Below are positions 1 to 7,796 of a stretch of DNA of 14,147 nt, piece after piece. Source of the DNA: Balneolales bacterium (GTDB lineage Bacteria; Bacteroidota; Rhodothermia; Balneolales; Natronogracilivirgulaceae). A program made the position numbers and the translations under genes. A model generated the notes under the pieces. The model was not told where the DNA came from, made no database searches, and saw only the letters and a program-made list of their open reading frames with translations. How positions within the stretch are numbered: position 1 is the first letter of the stretch; each line of letters starts with the position of its first letter. The DNA is taken from the NCBI GenBank assembly GCA_007127695.1, contig SKYW01000202.1:1-14147 (forward strand), given 5' to 3'.

Positions 1-967
1 AATAGGGACGCTCCCCGGGCTTGCGTCCGGCCAGATATCGGGAGTAATTCTCGATGCCCGGACAAAAACCGATCTCCTGCATCATTTCGATATCGAACAT
101 GGTCCGCTGTTCCAGCCGCTGCGCCTCCAGGTATTTTTCCTCGGAGCGCAGCACGTCGAGGCGCAGGTCGAGCTCATCGCGGATCTGTTCGATGGCGGTC
201 TTGAGCCGCCCCTTGGTAGTCACGTAATGGGAGGCCGGATAGATGAAAAACTGGTCCACTTCTTCGAGAAGCTCGCCTGTTTCGGGATCGAACAATGTAA
301 GCGTCTCGATCTCATCCCCCCAGAAGGAAATGCGGAGGGCGTGTTCGGAATAGGCGGGATAAAGGTCTACCACGTCGCCCCGGACGCGGAATTTGGCCCG
401 TTCAAACTGGTGGTCGTTGCGGCTGTAGTGCAGGTCCACCAGATCATAGAGCAGCTTGTTCCTCGGGATTTCCTCGCCGGTTTTGAGACGAATGATGAGC
501 TGTTCGTATTCGCTGGGCGAGCCAATGCCGTAGATGCAGCTGACGGAAGAGACGATGATGACGTCACTGCGTCCCGAAAGCAGCGAGCTGGTGGCCCGCA
601 GACGGAGGCGCTGGATCTCGTCGTTGATGGAGAGATCTTTTTCGATGTATTTGTCCTGCGATACGAGGTACGCTTCGGGCTGGTAGTAATCGTAATAGGA
701 GATGAAAAACTCGACGCAGTTTTCCGGGAAAAAGTCGCTGAACTCCCGGTAGAGCTGTGCCGCCAGTGTTTTATTGTGGCTCATCACCAGGGTCGGCTTG
801 CCGGTATTCTCTATAACCGAGGCTATGGTGCGTGTTTTCCCTGATCCGGTGATACCCAGGAGCGTCTGGTAACGGTCACCCTTATGGATGCCATCCAGCA
901 GTTCCGTGATGGCTTTGGGCTGGTCGCCGGCCGGTTTGAATGGGGAAACAAGTTTGAAATCGGACAT
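1..967 (-). CDS. uvrB: UvrABC excinuclease subunit B, N-terminal 322 residues (partial at left edge)
   Basis: UvrB is the helicase-like damage-verification subunit of nucleotide excision repair. It is loaded on DNA by UvrA and then recruits UvrC for incision. Translating the reverse complement from ATG 967-965 gives an open frame to the window edge. The N-terminus reads MSDFKLVSPFKPAGDQPKAI, followed by the Walker A loop GITGSGKT (about residues 39-46), the NKTLAAQLY motif, and FFISYYDYYQPEAY, which belongs to the beta-hairpin that inserts between the DNA strands. SSVSCIYGIGSP follows further on. All are UvrB signatures. About half of the usual ~670 residues are present; the C-terminal helicase motifs and UvrC-binding region lie outside. 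The start is fixed by the conserved N-terminus; upstream there is only a weak purine stretch (AAAGAG). The gene is divergent from tyrA. Identity is effectively certain from the motifs. Confidence 0.97.
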   Translation of the reverse strand, partial: MSDFKLVSPFKPAGDQPKAITELLDGIHKGDRYQTLLGITGSGKTRTIASVIENTGKPTLVMSHNKTLAAQLYREFSDFFPENCVEFFISYYDYYQPEAYLVSQDKYIEKDLSINDEIQRLRLRATSSLLSGRSDVIIVSSVSCIYGIGSPSEYEQLIIRLKTGEEIPRNKLLYDLVDLHYSRNDHQFERAKFRVRGDVVDLYPAYSEHALRISFWGDEIETLTLFDPETGELLEEVDQFFIYPASHYVTTKGRLKTAIEQIRDELDLRLDVLRSEEKYLEAQRLEQRTMFDIEMMQEIGFCPGIENYSRYLAGRKPGERPY

Positions 968-1345
968 CGGTTCTCTTTCTATTCAATAAATCGTTACATT
1001 TTACAGCCGTGGATCCGGCAGGTGAAGCGGCTTCGGGTGTTCCAGCACCCCCTGCCGGTTTTCCAGTCCTGTTCCGGAAAGGTTCCTGGCGCACAGACCG
1101 ACCGTTGCACGAACGTAGGTCAGCGCGACACCGGGTACGGTATCCGTTCTGCCAGCGCCAATATCGTATGAGATAGACACGCGAACTGCTTTTTCATTAC
1201 AGGACTTGCCGGAAAATTTCGCCGAGACAGGTCCATCACCGCAACCAACCCTCCGCAACCAAAGAAACGAATCCGTCGGCTGCTTCATTCACGTATTGTT
1301 ACATTGATCAACGCAGTCTGACAGCAACAGAATCACACCACATAC
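968..1345. other. Divergent intergenic region between uvrB and tyrA
   Basis: This 378-bp stretch must hold the promoters of uvrB (minus) and tyrA (plus). I see no convincing protein-coding gene. The open frames here have no recognisable domain and overlap each other on both strands. A structured 44-bp element lies at 1015-1058. The octamer GTTACATT occurs twice in the same orientation (993-1000 and 1298-1305). The second copy is part of TACATTG, a near match to the Bacteroidota -7 element TAnnTTTG about 40 bp before tyrA, but no matching -33 element is evident. No LexA-type palindrome was recognised near uvrB. Confidence 0.5.
1015..1058. other. Potential three-way-junction RNA/DNA structure
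   Basis: Outer arms CCGGCAGG (1015-1022) and CCTGCCGG (1051-1058) are perfect 8-bp complements. They enclose two smaller hairpins side by side: GAAG-CGG-CTTC (1024-1034) and GGGTG-TTCCAG-CACCC (1035-1050). Together they account for nearly every base of the 44-bp block. On the plus strand the structure is followed by TTTT (1059-1062), so it could act as a weak terminator or attenuator ahead of tyrA. On the minus strand it lies 48 bp before the uvrB start, within a plausible leader. It does not match an RNA family I recognise. The pairing is seen directly; any function is inference. Confidence 0.4.
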
Positions 1346-2479
1346 ATGAACCAGAACCAGAACAGCCTGAATGCGTTCCGGGAACGCATTGACGACATCG
1401 ACGATGAGATCCTGCGTCTTCTTCGTGAAAGAAACGACATCGTAAAACAGGTCATATCCACAAAAATACAAAATAAACTGCCCATTTTTGTACCCGACAG
1501 GGAGGATGAAAAAATTGCCGATTTCCGCAGGAAGGCGAAAGGGCACAATCTGGATACGGACTGGGCCGAGGATTTTCTGCGCATGATCATGAGTTCCTCC
1601 CGCGCCTATCAATCCGGCAAAACGTTTCCGCAGGCCAGCGTCGGCAGCAAAAACATCCTGATGGTCGGCGGTCGCGGCGGCATGGGTTCGCTCTACACGC
1701 GCATCGCCGAACTATCCGGACACTGCGTAACCATACTGGACCGTGACGACTGGGACCGGGTGGATGAGCTGGTGCGCGGGCAGCACCTGGTCATCATCAC
1801 GGTTCCCATCAATGTGACACAGGAAACCATTGAGCGCATTGGGCCGTATCTGGAGCCGGACACCATTCTGGCCGATTTCACCAGCAACAAGACCCATATC
1901 CTCGATGCCATGATGAACGCCCACAAAGGTCCCGTCGTGGCCCTTCACCCGATGCATGGCCCGGACGTCTCCAACGTCTCCCGGCAGCTGATGATGGTGT
2001 GCCACGGCCGCAATGATAACGCTTATGAGTGGATTCTGGAGCAGTTTCGCTTGTGGGGAATGCGCATCAAGTTCGTGGATCCCGAGCAGCATGACCGTGC
2101 GATGAACCTGATCCAGGGCCTGCGGCACTTCGTGGCCCTGCTGCACGGATCGTTCATGAGGGAGTTTGACCTCAAACCGGAGGATATGGCCGACTTCTCC
2201 AGCCCGATATACCGAGCCGAACTCATGATGACCGGACGTATTTTTGCCCAGGACGCCGAACTCTATGCCGATATCGTGTTCTCCACCTTTGAGCGGCGCA
2301 CACTGCTCCTGGAATTCCTGGAACATCACAAGAAACTCGCCCGGCTCGTTACGGATAACGACCGCGATGGATTTGTTCGCGAATTCCGCAAAATTAATGA
2401 ATTTTTTGGCGATTTTGCGGAACAGGCCCTGACCGAAAGCAGCTACATGATCAACCGGCTGGCGGACCGGTTCGGCTGA
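1346..2479 (+). CDS. tyrA: Bifunctional chorismate mutase / prephenate dehydrogenase (T-protein)
   Basis: This cytoplasmic enzyme converts chorismate to prephenate and then oxidises prephenate to 4-hydroxyphenylpyruvate with NAD+, the committed route to tyrosine. Residues 1-95 are an AroQ-type chorismate mutase; R12, R29, K40 and E53 align with the active-site residues R11, R28, K39 and E52 of the E. coli P-protein mutase domain. Residues 103-377 are the dehydrogenase, with dinucleotide-binding loop VGGRGGMG (107-114), the catalytic-type histidine H201 in HPMHGPD (E. coli H197), H261 in GLRHF (E. coli H257, linked to tyrosine inhibition) and R298 in GRIFAQD (E. coli R294, prephenate binding). 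Length 377 matches the E. coli T-protein (373), and similarity runs end to end, including SSPIYR and LYADI. There is no ACT domain, as in E. coli. No clear ribosome binding site precedes the ATG. The gene stands 61 bp before the peptidase frame on the same strand and may be co-transcribed with it. Confidence 0.95.
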   Translation: MNQNQNSLNAFRERIDDIDDEILRLLRERNDIVKQVISTKIQNKLPIFVPDREDEKIADFRRKAKGHNLDTDWAEDFLRMIMSSSRAYQSGKTFPQASVGSKNILMVGGRGGMGSLYTRIAELSGHCVTILDRDDWDRVDELVRGQHLVIITVPINVTQETIERIGPYLEPDTILADFTSNKTHILDAMMNAHKGPVVALHPMHGPDVSNVSRQLMMVCHGRNDNAYEWILEQFRLWGMRIKFVDPEQHDRAMNLIQGLRHFVALLHGSFMREFDLKPEDMADFSSPIYRAELMMTGRIFAQDAELYADIVFSTFERRTLLLEFLEHHKKLARLVTDNDRDGFVREFRKINEFFGDFAEQALTESSYMINRLADRFG

Positions 2480-2554
2480 TCTTTGCAAACTGCGTCAGCT
2501 CTGTTGGAACACCTACTTTACAACAAAAAGCTCTACTCCCATGACCAATTCAAA

Positions 2555-2680
2555 GCGTATCAAAAGCGTAAAGCGCATCCATGACTCATTGCGCATTCAC
2601 AGCTCATTGCGTATCCACGACTCAAAGCGTATCCACAAGTCAAAGCCTGACAACAGTTCAAGGCATATCTACTCATCCTT
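2555..2680 (+). repeat. Degenerate 18-bp tandem repeat (about 7 units)
   Basis: Seven 18-bp units lie head to tail: 2555-2572, 2573-2590, 2591-2608, 2609-2626, 2627-2644, 2645-2662 and 2663-2680. The central ones read GCGCATCCATGACTCATT, GCGCATTCACAGCTCATT, GCGTATCCACGACTCAAA and GCGTATCCACAAGTCAAA; the outer units are more degenerate. The general form is GCGTATCCAc(g)ACTCAAA. Read in the peptidase frame each unit encodes a hexapeptide close to RIH-(D/S/K)-S-(L/K). The array ends five bases before the likely signal-peptide ATG at 2685, so it may be 5' untranslated DNA rather than protein. Confidence 0.85.
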
Positions 2681-2684
2681 CTAC

Positions 2685-4772
2685 ATGTACCCGCTGTCCC
2701 GGTTTACCCGGTCGCTCCGGCTGACCGCCTTCTGCCTGCTTGTTCTCATGGCAGCCGGCGCCCTTTCGGATGTGCAAGCCGATGACAAGAGAACCATAAC
2801 TCCTGAAGATCTCTGGAATATGAAGCGCGCCGGGACGGGGGATGCTTCCCCTGACGGGAAATATCTCGTTTTTCCGGTCACACGCTACGACATTGATGAA
2901 GACCGGTCTTACACGAACCTGTACCGGTCCAGCCTGGATGGCGATGACATCCGAAAATTCACATCTCAGAACTCCGATCGCCAGCCCGCCTGGAGTCCGG
3001 ATGGAAACCGTATTGCCTTCGTATCGGGACGCGACGGGTCGCCGGCCCAGCTCTACCTGATCCCCGCGGATGGCGGTGAGGCCGAGCGCCTGACGGACAT
3101 GCCCGTATCCGTCTCGGCACCGAAATGGTTTCCGGACGGAAAGCATATCGCGTTCGTGGCCAATGTCCTGCCGGGATACGATGGCGACTTTGACCGGCTC
3201 GGGGAAATGATCCGGGAGCAGGAGGAAAGCAAGGTCAGCGCCAAGGTGACCGAAAACCGCATCTACAGGCACTGGAGCCGCTGGCTCACCGACGGCCGTT
3301 ATCCACGCATCTTCAGGATGAATGTGGAAACGAAGGAGATCACCGACCTGATGCCGGGATCACAGCGCTATTTTGCGATGATGGGATCTGCCGATTACGA
3401 CATCTCAACGGACGGCAATGAGATAGCCGTATCCGCCAACAGCAATCCCCCTCCCTACGAATACCTTGACTACGATATTTTCCTGGTGCCGGCGGACGGT
3501 AGCGGCGAGCTCGTCAATATCACCGCACACAATCCGGCCAACGACATGAGTCCGGCCTACAGTCGGGATGGAAACACGCTCCTCTACCGGAAACAGACCC
3601 GCACCGATTTCTATGCCGACCGGGCGCGACTGGTCTTCTACGACCGGCAGAGCGGTGACCGGACCGTGATCGACAATGTGATGCACGGCGACATCGACCT
3701 TTCGCCTGGAAGTGCCCTCTGGGCGGACGATAGCCGTGAAATCTACTTCACTGCCCAGGATCGGGGCAAGACTTCCGTTTTTGCGTATGATGTCCGTCGC
3801 GACCGCCTTCGTGAAATCCATCGCGGCGGAACCAATTCCGGCATCGTCCGCGCCGGTGACCATCTGGTCTTCCTGCATCGATCGTTCACCCGGGCGCCCG
3901 AGCTTTTCCGGATCCGCGCCAACGGTCGCAACCTGTCAAAAATCACCGGTTTCAACGATGACATCATGTCCGTCTTGGATATGGGCCGTGTCGAAAATGT
4001 GACCTACCAGGGCGCCAACGGGGTGGATGTGCAGATGTTCGTCGTCTATCCGCCCGATTTCGACGAAAACGAGGAATGGCCGCTACTGGTACAGATCCAC
4101 GGCGGTCCGCACGGCATTTTCGGCGACGATTTCCACTTCCGCTGGAATGCCCAGGTCTTTGCCGCTCCGGGATATGTTGTGGCGCTGCCCAACTTCCACG
4201 GATCCACGAGTTTCGGACAGGAATTCGCCGAATCCATCCATGGGGCCCACTCCGAGCTGCCCTACCGCGACATTATGAAGGCAACCGATTACATGGCCGA
4301 CAAACCCTACATCGACGGCAGCCGAACCGCCGCGGCCGGTGGAAGTTACGGGGGATACATGGTCAGCTGGATTGCCGGCAAGACGGACCGGTACCAGGCG
4401 CTCATCAACCATGCCGGTGTGTACAATATCATGTCGCAGTTTGCCTCTGATGTGACCTATCACCGCGAAGCGGCCTACAGCGGCGCTCCATGGGACGGCC
4501 TGGAGGATCTGCAGCGCTGGAACCCCGCCATGCTGGCCGAAAACTTCAAGACACCCATGCTTATCCTCCATGGCGAGCTGGATTACCGCGTGCCAGTGAC
4601 ACACGGTCTGGAGGTCTATGGCGTCTATAAAGGCAAAGGACTCGACGCCCGGCTGGTCTACTATCCCGATGAAAACCACTGGATACTGACTCCCCAGAAC
4701 TCAATTCACTGGTTCGGGGAATTCCATGACTGGCTGTTGCGTTATATAAGTGCAGGGCCGACAGAACAGTGA
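2685..4772 (+). CDS. Exported S9 family (prolyl oligopeptidase) serine peptidase
   Basis: This is a probable dipeptidyl- or acylaminoacyl-peptidase of clan SC, cleaving short peptides outside the cytoplasm. The frame is open from ATG 2541, but I chose ATG 2685. From there the protein begins with a signal peptide (basic MYPLSRFTRSLR, hydrophobic core, likely cleavage after VQA), whereas the 48 extra residues are low-complexity and encoded by an 18-bp tandem repeat. In numbering from 2685 there is a beta-propeller region with TolB-like blades (AWSPDGNRIAFVSG, KWFPDGKHIAFVA), then an alpha/beta-hydrolase domain with oxyanion-type HGGPHG. The nucleophile is S554 in GGSYGGY, with D633 in HGELDYRVP and H665 in DENHW, so the triad is complete. 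Length is about 695 aa, normal for the family. Substrate cannot be told from sequence. It follows tyrA on the same strand and ends before a strong terminator. Neither start has a good ribosome binding site. Confidence 0.9.
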   Translation: MYPLSRFTRSLRLTAFCLLVLMAAGALSDVQADDKRTITPEDLWNMKRAGTGDASPDGKYLVFPVTRYDIDEDRSYTNLYRSSLDGDDIRKFTSQNSDRQPAWSPDGNRIAFVSGRDGSPAQLYLIPADGGEAERLTDMPVSVSAPKWFPDGKHIAFVANVLPGYDGDFDRLGEMIREQEESKVSAKVTENRIYRHWSRWLTDGRYPRIFRMNVETKEITDLMPGSQRYFAMMGSADYDISTDGNEIAVSANSNPPPYEYLDYDIFLVPADGSGELVNITAHNPANDMSPAYSRDGNTLLYRKQTRTDFYADRARLVFYDRQSGDRTVIDNVMHGDIDLSPGSALWADDSREIYFTAQDRGKTSVFAYDVRRDRLREIHRGGTNSGIVRAGDHLVFLHRSFTRAPELFRIRANGRNLSKITGFNDDIMSVLDMGRVENVTYQGANGVDVQMFVVYPPDFDENEEWPLLVQIHGGPHGIFGDDFHFRWNAQVFAAPGYVVALPNFHGSTSFGQEFAESIHGAHSELPYRDIMKATDYMADKPYIDGSRTAAAGGSYGGYMVSWIAGKTDRYQALINHAGVYNIMSQFASDVTYHREAAYSGAPWDGLEDLQRWNPAMLAENFKTPMLILHGELDYRVPVTHGLEVYGVYKGKGLDARLVYYPDENHWILTPQNSIHWFGEFHDWLLRYISAGPTEQ

Positions 4773-4892
4773 TTTTTTAGAAGGATTTAAAGATTTACAG
4801 AAAAATCATGCGCAGAACGAAGGCAGTAACAACTCTGCACAATAAAATGTGAACTTGTTAGTTGTATTAATCCATACCATACCCTCCCCTCA

Positions 4893-4928
4893 AAAGCCAG
4901 TCTCTGATCGGACTGGCTTTGATTTTTT
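4893..4928 (+). terminator. Rho-independent terminator (probably bidirectional)
   Basis: A perfect 10-bp stem, AAAGCCAGTC (4893-4902) with GACTGGCTTT (4911-4920), encloses an 8-nt loop and is followed on the plus strand by GATTTTTT. It ends the S9 peptidase transcript. On the minus strand the same hairpin is followed by TTTTG, so it could also stop transcripts of the convergent CotH-like gene, more weakly. Confidence 0.85.
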
Positions 4929-4956
4929 ATAACACCCGGGTTTTATAACATCCGGG
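4925..4956. repeat. 16-bp tandem direct duplication
   Basis: TTTTATAACACCCGGG (4925-4940) is followed immediately by TTTTATAACATCCGGG (4941-4956), with one mismatch. It starts inside the T-tract of the terminator. It is probably a slippage duplication in non-coding DNA. Confidence 0.75.
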
Positions 4957-5072
4957 TTTCCGAACCATCTTTTTCCCCGCCTTGGTCCCGTTAGCGTTGA
5001 TAAAAGTATTCCGGCAATTTAGACTGGTGTCGCAAGTACTGCCGCTTTTCCACTCTATCCCTGAAAATCCGG

Positions 5073-7769
5073 CTATTTGACAAGCGTGACGGGAAGCGAC
5101 ATGCGGCGGCTTCCACTTTGGGCCGTTATGATATAGACCCCGCTTGTCCATGTGGATGCGTCCACGGCCACCTCATGATATCCGCTCCGGACGGCCTCAT
5201 CCACAAGAACAGCCACTCTTCTTCCATCAACGGAGTACACGGAAACGCTCAGATGACCCGGATCGGGGACGGCCACCGTCACCATCGCCCGGTTGTTGAA
5301 CGGGTTGGGTCTGGGTGGATGCAGACGGAAGTCCCGGGGACGGTCCGGTTCGGGTTCTGACAGTCCGCCGGACACCTCCGTTGCCTCAAACAGGGCTTTC
5401 AGCGACAATTCCTGTTCAAAAGTGCGGATGGTGATGGTCTCTCCTGTGTGATCGCGCCCCTCCCAGCCGGCAAAATCATATCCCTTGGCCGGAACAGCCG
5501 TGATGGTGATCGGGACATCATGAAAATAGACGCCGGACCATGGCCAGGGCTGATCCGGAACCCCGACCTGACCGGGTTGAATATCGATGGTGTTGATGCG
5601 GATGTGTCCGCCTTCGGGATCATTGACATTGAGGGTAACGTCCACGGAGCCGCGGAGACGAAAGTGGGAAAGGATGTGTTCCCGCTGGACTGCAGGTCTC
5701 TTCCGGGCAAAATCGCGCATGGATACAACCTCCTCCTCCCACTCCTGCATGGTTTCCGGTCCGCGCCAGCGGTTGACATGTTCCGGCATGTGCGGTTTGA
5801 GCTGGTTGTAGATAGCGTCTATCTCCGCTTCCACACGCTCCGGGGAGAAGGCCGTATTGAGCAGGTCTGCAAACCTGTTGATGAAGCTGTGCCGGAAAGA
5901 GACATTGCGCAGGGCGCCGCGCAGCATTTGAACCGACCAGTCCGGGTTGGGCCAGGATACATTGGCGCCATTTATGGCAAAACTGAGGGTGTTGTGCTGT
6001 TCGCGCATTCCGGCGCCCTGAACGTACGGGTAATCAAGGTTGAACCCGAAATCGGTGTCAAACATCAGCCAGCGCCAGCGACCGTCATGCCCGGGCGGGG
6101 CGTCATCCTGCGGACCGTCCGTGCGCTTCCGCCAGAACTCTATGTTGTTGCCGGGCCAGTCCGTGTTGCGGAAATAGATGTTGGCAATATGGTAGTCGCG
6201 AAGGTTCTCGAGATCCACCCGGTCGCCAACCCTCTGCCAGACCTGGGGATGGTTGACCTGGTCCGTATCCAGCATCTCCCGCAGCTGCTCATAGTCGCGC
6301 TGGTCGAGGGAAGTGCCTTCCTTTATTTCAGCATCTCCTTCCAGCAGCACCAGATCGTCGCGTTCCAGGCCGTACATGGTTTCAAAATAGCGATGGTCGA
6401 ACCGTTTGCGGATGTTGTGGATGCCCCAGTACTCACCGTTCAGGAACACCACGACGGGACGGTAGTACTGTGTTTCCACCGGCGTGTGCTGCACGAGCCG
6501 CTGCATGAGCGCATCGCGAAAGTAGGCCATATCCCAGTCATTGCCGGAATTGCGCAACAGGAACCGCTTGTAGCGATCGACCGGGGCCTCCGGGATCAGC
6601 GGATATTCGAACCAGGTTTCGCCGTAGGATCTGCGGGCATACATACGCAGGGATTTTATGGGCCGGGCACGGGATGTGCCCCCGTGAATGCGCACGCCGG
6701 CATCCTGGGCCAGTACGGGTTCGCCGCCGCTTTCATAAAACTCGAAATGCACCGGTCGCTCCGAGCCCTCGCCGCGCTCCCAGAAATTCGGGGGTACGTA
6801 GATGCCGGATGCCTCCGAAAAGAAATTGTCGCGGTCTGTTGCCAGGGATACTACCGGCAGCCGGTACCGCTCGTGAAGTTCGGCGCCGACAAAAAAGGTC
6901 CGTGTGGCCACCCGGACCGGTTCGGAGTCCGGCGCCCATGCGACAGCGCGCACTACCGTGCCCTTGAACACCTGCCCGATCGGCGGTTTCCAGCCGTCAT
7001 TGAGCGGATCGTTTTCTCCGATATTGTTGGTGCGGATCATGGACAGGTCGTTTGGCTCATCCGTGCGGTCCTCAATCCGGATCGATTGTCCCTCAAAAAG
7101 CCGGCGGCCGTTATCCGGACCGGGTGTGCTGCCGTCAAGGGTGTAGTAGATACGGGCGTCTTGCTGATGATCGGACAGTGTGAGTGCAAGGTCAAACCCC
7201 TGCTGGTGGAATCCGCCCTCGTGTGAAAATGCGGGCGGATCGAGAAGCCGGGATATGCCATCCGTAACGTTGGAAAAACCGGGCGTGGGTTCATTAAAAA
7301 AGACCCACTGGTCCGAGCCGTCGGGTCTGCGCCCGTAAGAATAGTCGGTGGGTACGCGTACGGGTGGAACCGTATCCAGCCGGATTCCGTTAAAATCCGT
7401 CAGGCGCAAGGGCTCGCCATCGGAGGCAATGCTGAAACTGGCGTGAAGCGGCGCCCCCGGGGTTCTCCGGTCCTTACCGGAGGCCCAGATGAGCATGAAA
7501 GCACCGGGCCGGAGCGTGGTGTCGGGGAACACCCATCGGAAATAATCACCTTCGCGATCGGTCAAACCGTATCCGGCAAGGCGCACCGGCTCGCTTCCCG
7601 TGTTCAGGATCTCGATCCAGTCCTCAAAGTCGCCGTCCTCGTCCGAAATGGTTTCGTTGTTGGACGCCATGAACTCATTGATGACAAGTGCTGACTGCGC
7701 TCCGGCGTTGGTTATGCACAAAACGAGCAGAAAAGATGCAAAAATCAGAGGTAATGCAGGATGATTCAT
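5073..7769 (-). CDS. Secreted CotH-family protein with lamin-tail, chitobiase-like and T9SS sorting domains
   Basis: This 898-aa protein is probably carried to the cell surface or medium by type IX secretion. Domains in order: signal peptide (1-25, ending NAGAQ); lamin-tail domain (about 26-165, starting ALVINEFMASN); chitobiase C-terminal-like beta-sandwich (about 190-295, with ARIYYTLDGSTP); CotH kinase-like domain (about 302-705); divergent InlB-type repeat (about 707-796, with FAGWEG); and T9SS type-A sorting domain (about 815-898, with PNPFNN, SVYSVDGRRVAVL and SGVYIITA). In the CotH region K372 (IKSLRMYAR) may be the ATP-contacting lysine, and D571 and D573 in DTDFGF fit the metal-binding aspartates. 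CotH of Bacillus is an atypical protein kinase that phosphorylates spore-coat proteins; here there is no spore context, so the substrate is unknown. ATG 7769-7767 directly precedes the signal peptide; no ribosome binding site is evident. The gene is divergent from metH and convergent with the S9 peptidase. Confidence 0.92.
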   Translation of the reverse strand: MNHPALPLIFASFLLVLCITNAGAQSALVINEFMASNNETISDEDGDFEDWIEILNTGSEPVRLAGYGLTDREGDYFRWVFPDTTLRPGAFMLIWASGKDRRTPGAPLHASFSIASDGEPLRLTDFNGIRLDTVPPVRVPTDYSYGRRPDGSDQWVFFNEPTPGFSNVTDGISRLLDPPAFSHEGGFHQQGFDLALTLSDHQQDARIYYTLDGSTPGPDNGRRLFEGQSIRIEDRTDEPNDLSMIRTNNIGENDPLNDGWKPPIGQVFKGTVVRAVAWAPDSEPVRVATRTFFVGAELHERYRLPVVSLATDRDNFFSEASGIYVPPNFWERGEGSERPVHFEFYESGGEPVLAQDAGVRIHGGTSRARPIKSLRMYARRSYGETWFEYPLIPEAPVDRYKRFLLRNSGNDWDMAYFRDALMQRLVQHTPVETQYYRPVVVFLNGEYWGIHNIRKRFDHRYFETMYGLERDDLVLLEGDAEIKEGTSLDQRDYEQLREMLDTDQVNHPQVWQRVGDRVDLENLRDYHIANIYFRNTDWPGNNIEFWRKRTDGPQDDAPPGHDGRWRWLMFDTDFGFNLDYPYVQGAGMREQHNTLSFAINGANVSWPNPDWSVQMLRGALRNVSFRHSFINRFADLLNTAFSPERVEAEIDAIYNQLKPHMPEHVNRWRGPETMQEWEEEVVSMRDFARKRPAVQREHILSHFRLRGSVDVTLNVNDPEGGHIRINTIDIQPGQVGVPDQPWPWSGVYFHDVPITITAVPAKGYDFAGWEGRDHTGETITIRTFEQELSLKALFEATEVSGGLSEPEPDRPRDFRLHPPRPNPFNNRAMVTVAVPDPGHLSVSVYSVDGRRVAVLVDEAVRSGYHEVAVDASTWTSGVYIITAQSGSRRMSLPVTLVK

Positions 7770-7796
7770 AAAGTTGATGCAAAAAACATGGATATA

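Larger units (their letters stand above)
4773..5072. other. AT-rich convergent intergenic spacer
   Basis: This 300-bp gap separates the ends of the S9 peptidase (plus) and CotH-like (minus) genes. It is clearly more AT-rich than its flanks in its first 150 bp. It holds a hairpin terminator (4893-4928) and a 16-bp tandem duplication (4925-4956). The terminator lies about 120 bp beyond the peptidase stop, leaving a long 3' untranslated stretch. I see no supported gene; the short minus-strand open frame here lacks domain features. Confidence 0.6.

Noticed and set aside
227..844. 205-codon plus-strand open frame at the left end
   Set aside because: It is the antisense shadow of uvrB, whose minus-strand translation has full UvrB motifs.
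1001..1288. 95-codon minus-strand open frame in the uvrB-tyrA spacer
   Set aside because: No signal peptide, domain or ribosome binding site; it overlaps other frames and the structured element. I cannot support it as a gene.
968..1345. tRNA or SOS box in the spacer before uvrB
   Set aside because: No cloverleaf with a T-loop consensus and no LexA-like inverted repeat was found; the folded element at 1015-1058 is too short for a tRNA.
2555..2680. CRISPR array or plasmid iterons
   Set aside because: Units are 18 bp, directly adjacent without spacers and degenerate. No cas or replication gene is nearby.
2541..2684. Start of the S9 peptidase at ATG 2541
   Set aside because: The extra 48 residues are low-complexity products of an 18-bp repeat and precede a standard signal peptide. 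I prefer 2685, although 2541 remains possible.
5448..7226. 592-codon open frame on the plus strand opposite the CotH-like gene
   Set aside because: It is fully antisense to a gene with clear domains. The translation shows no domain or motif, and long antisense frames are expected from third-position GC bias.
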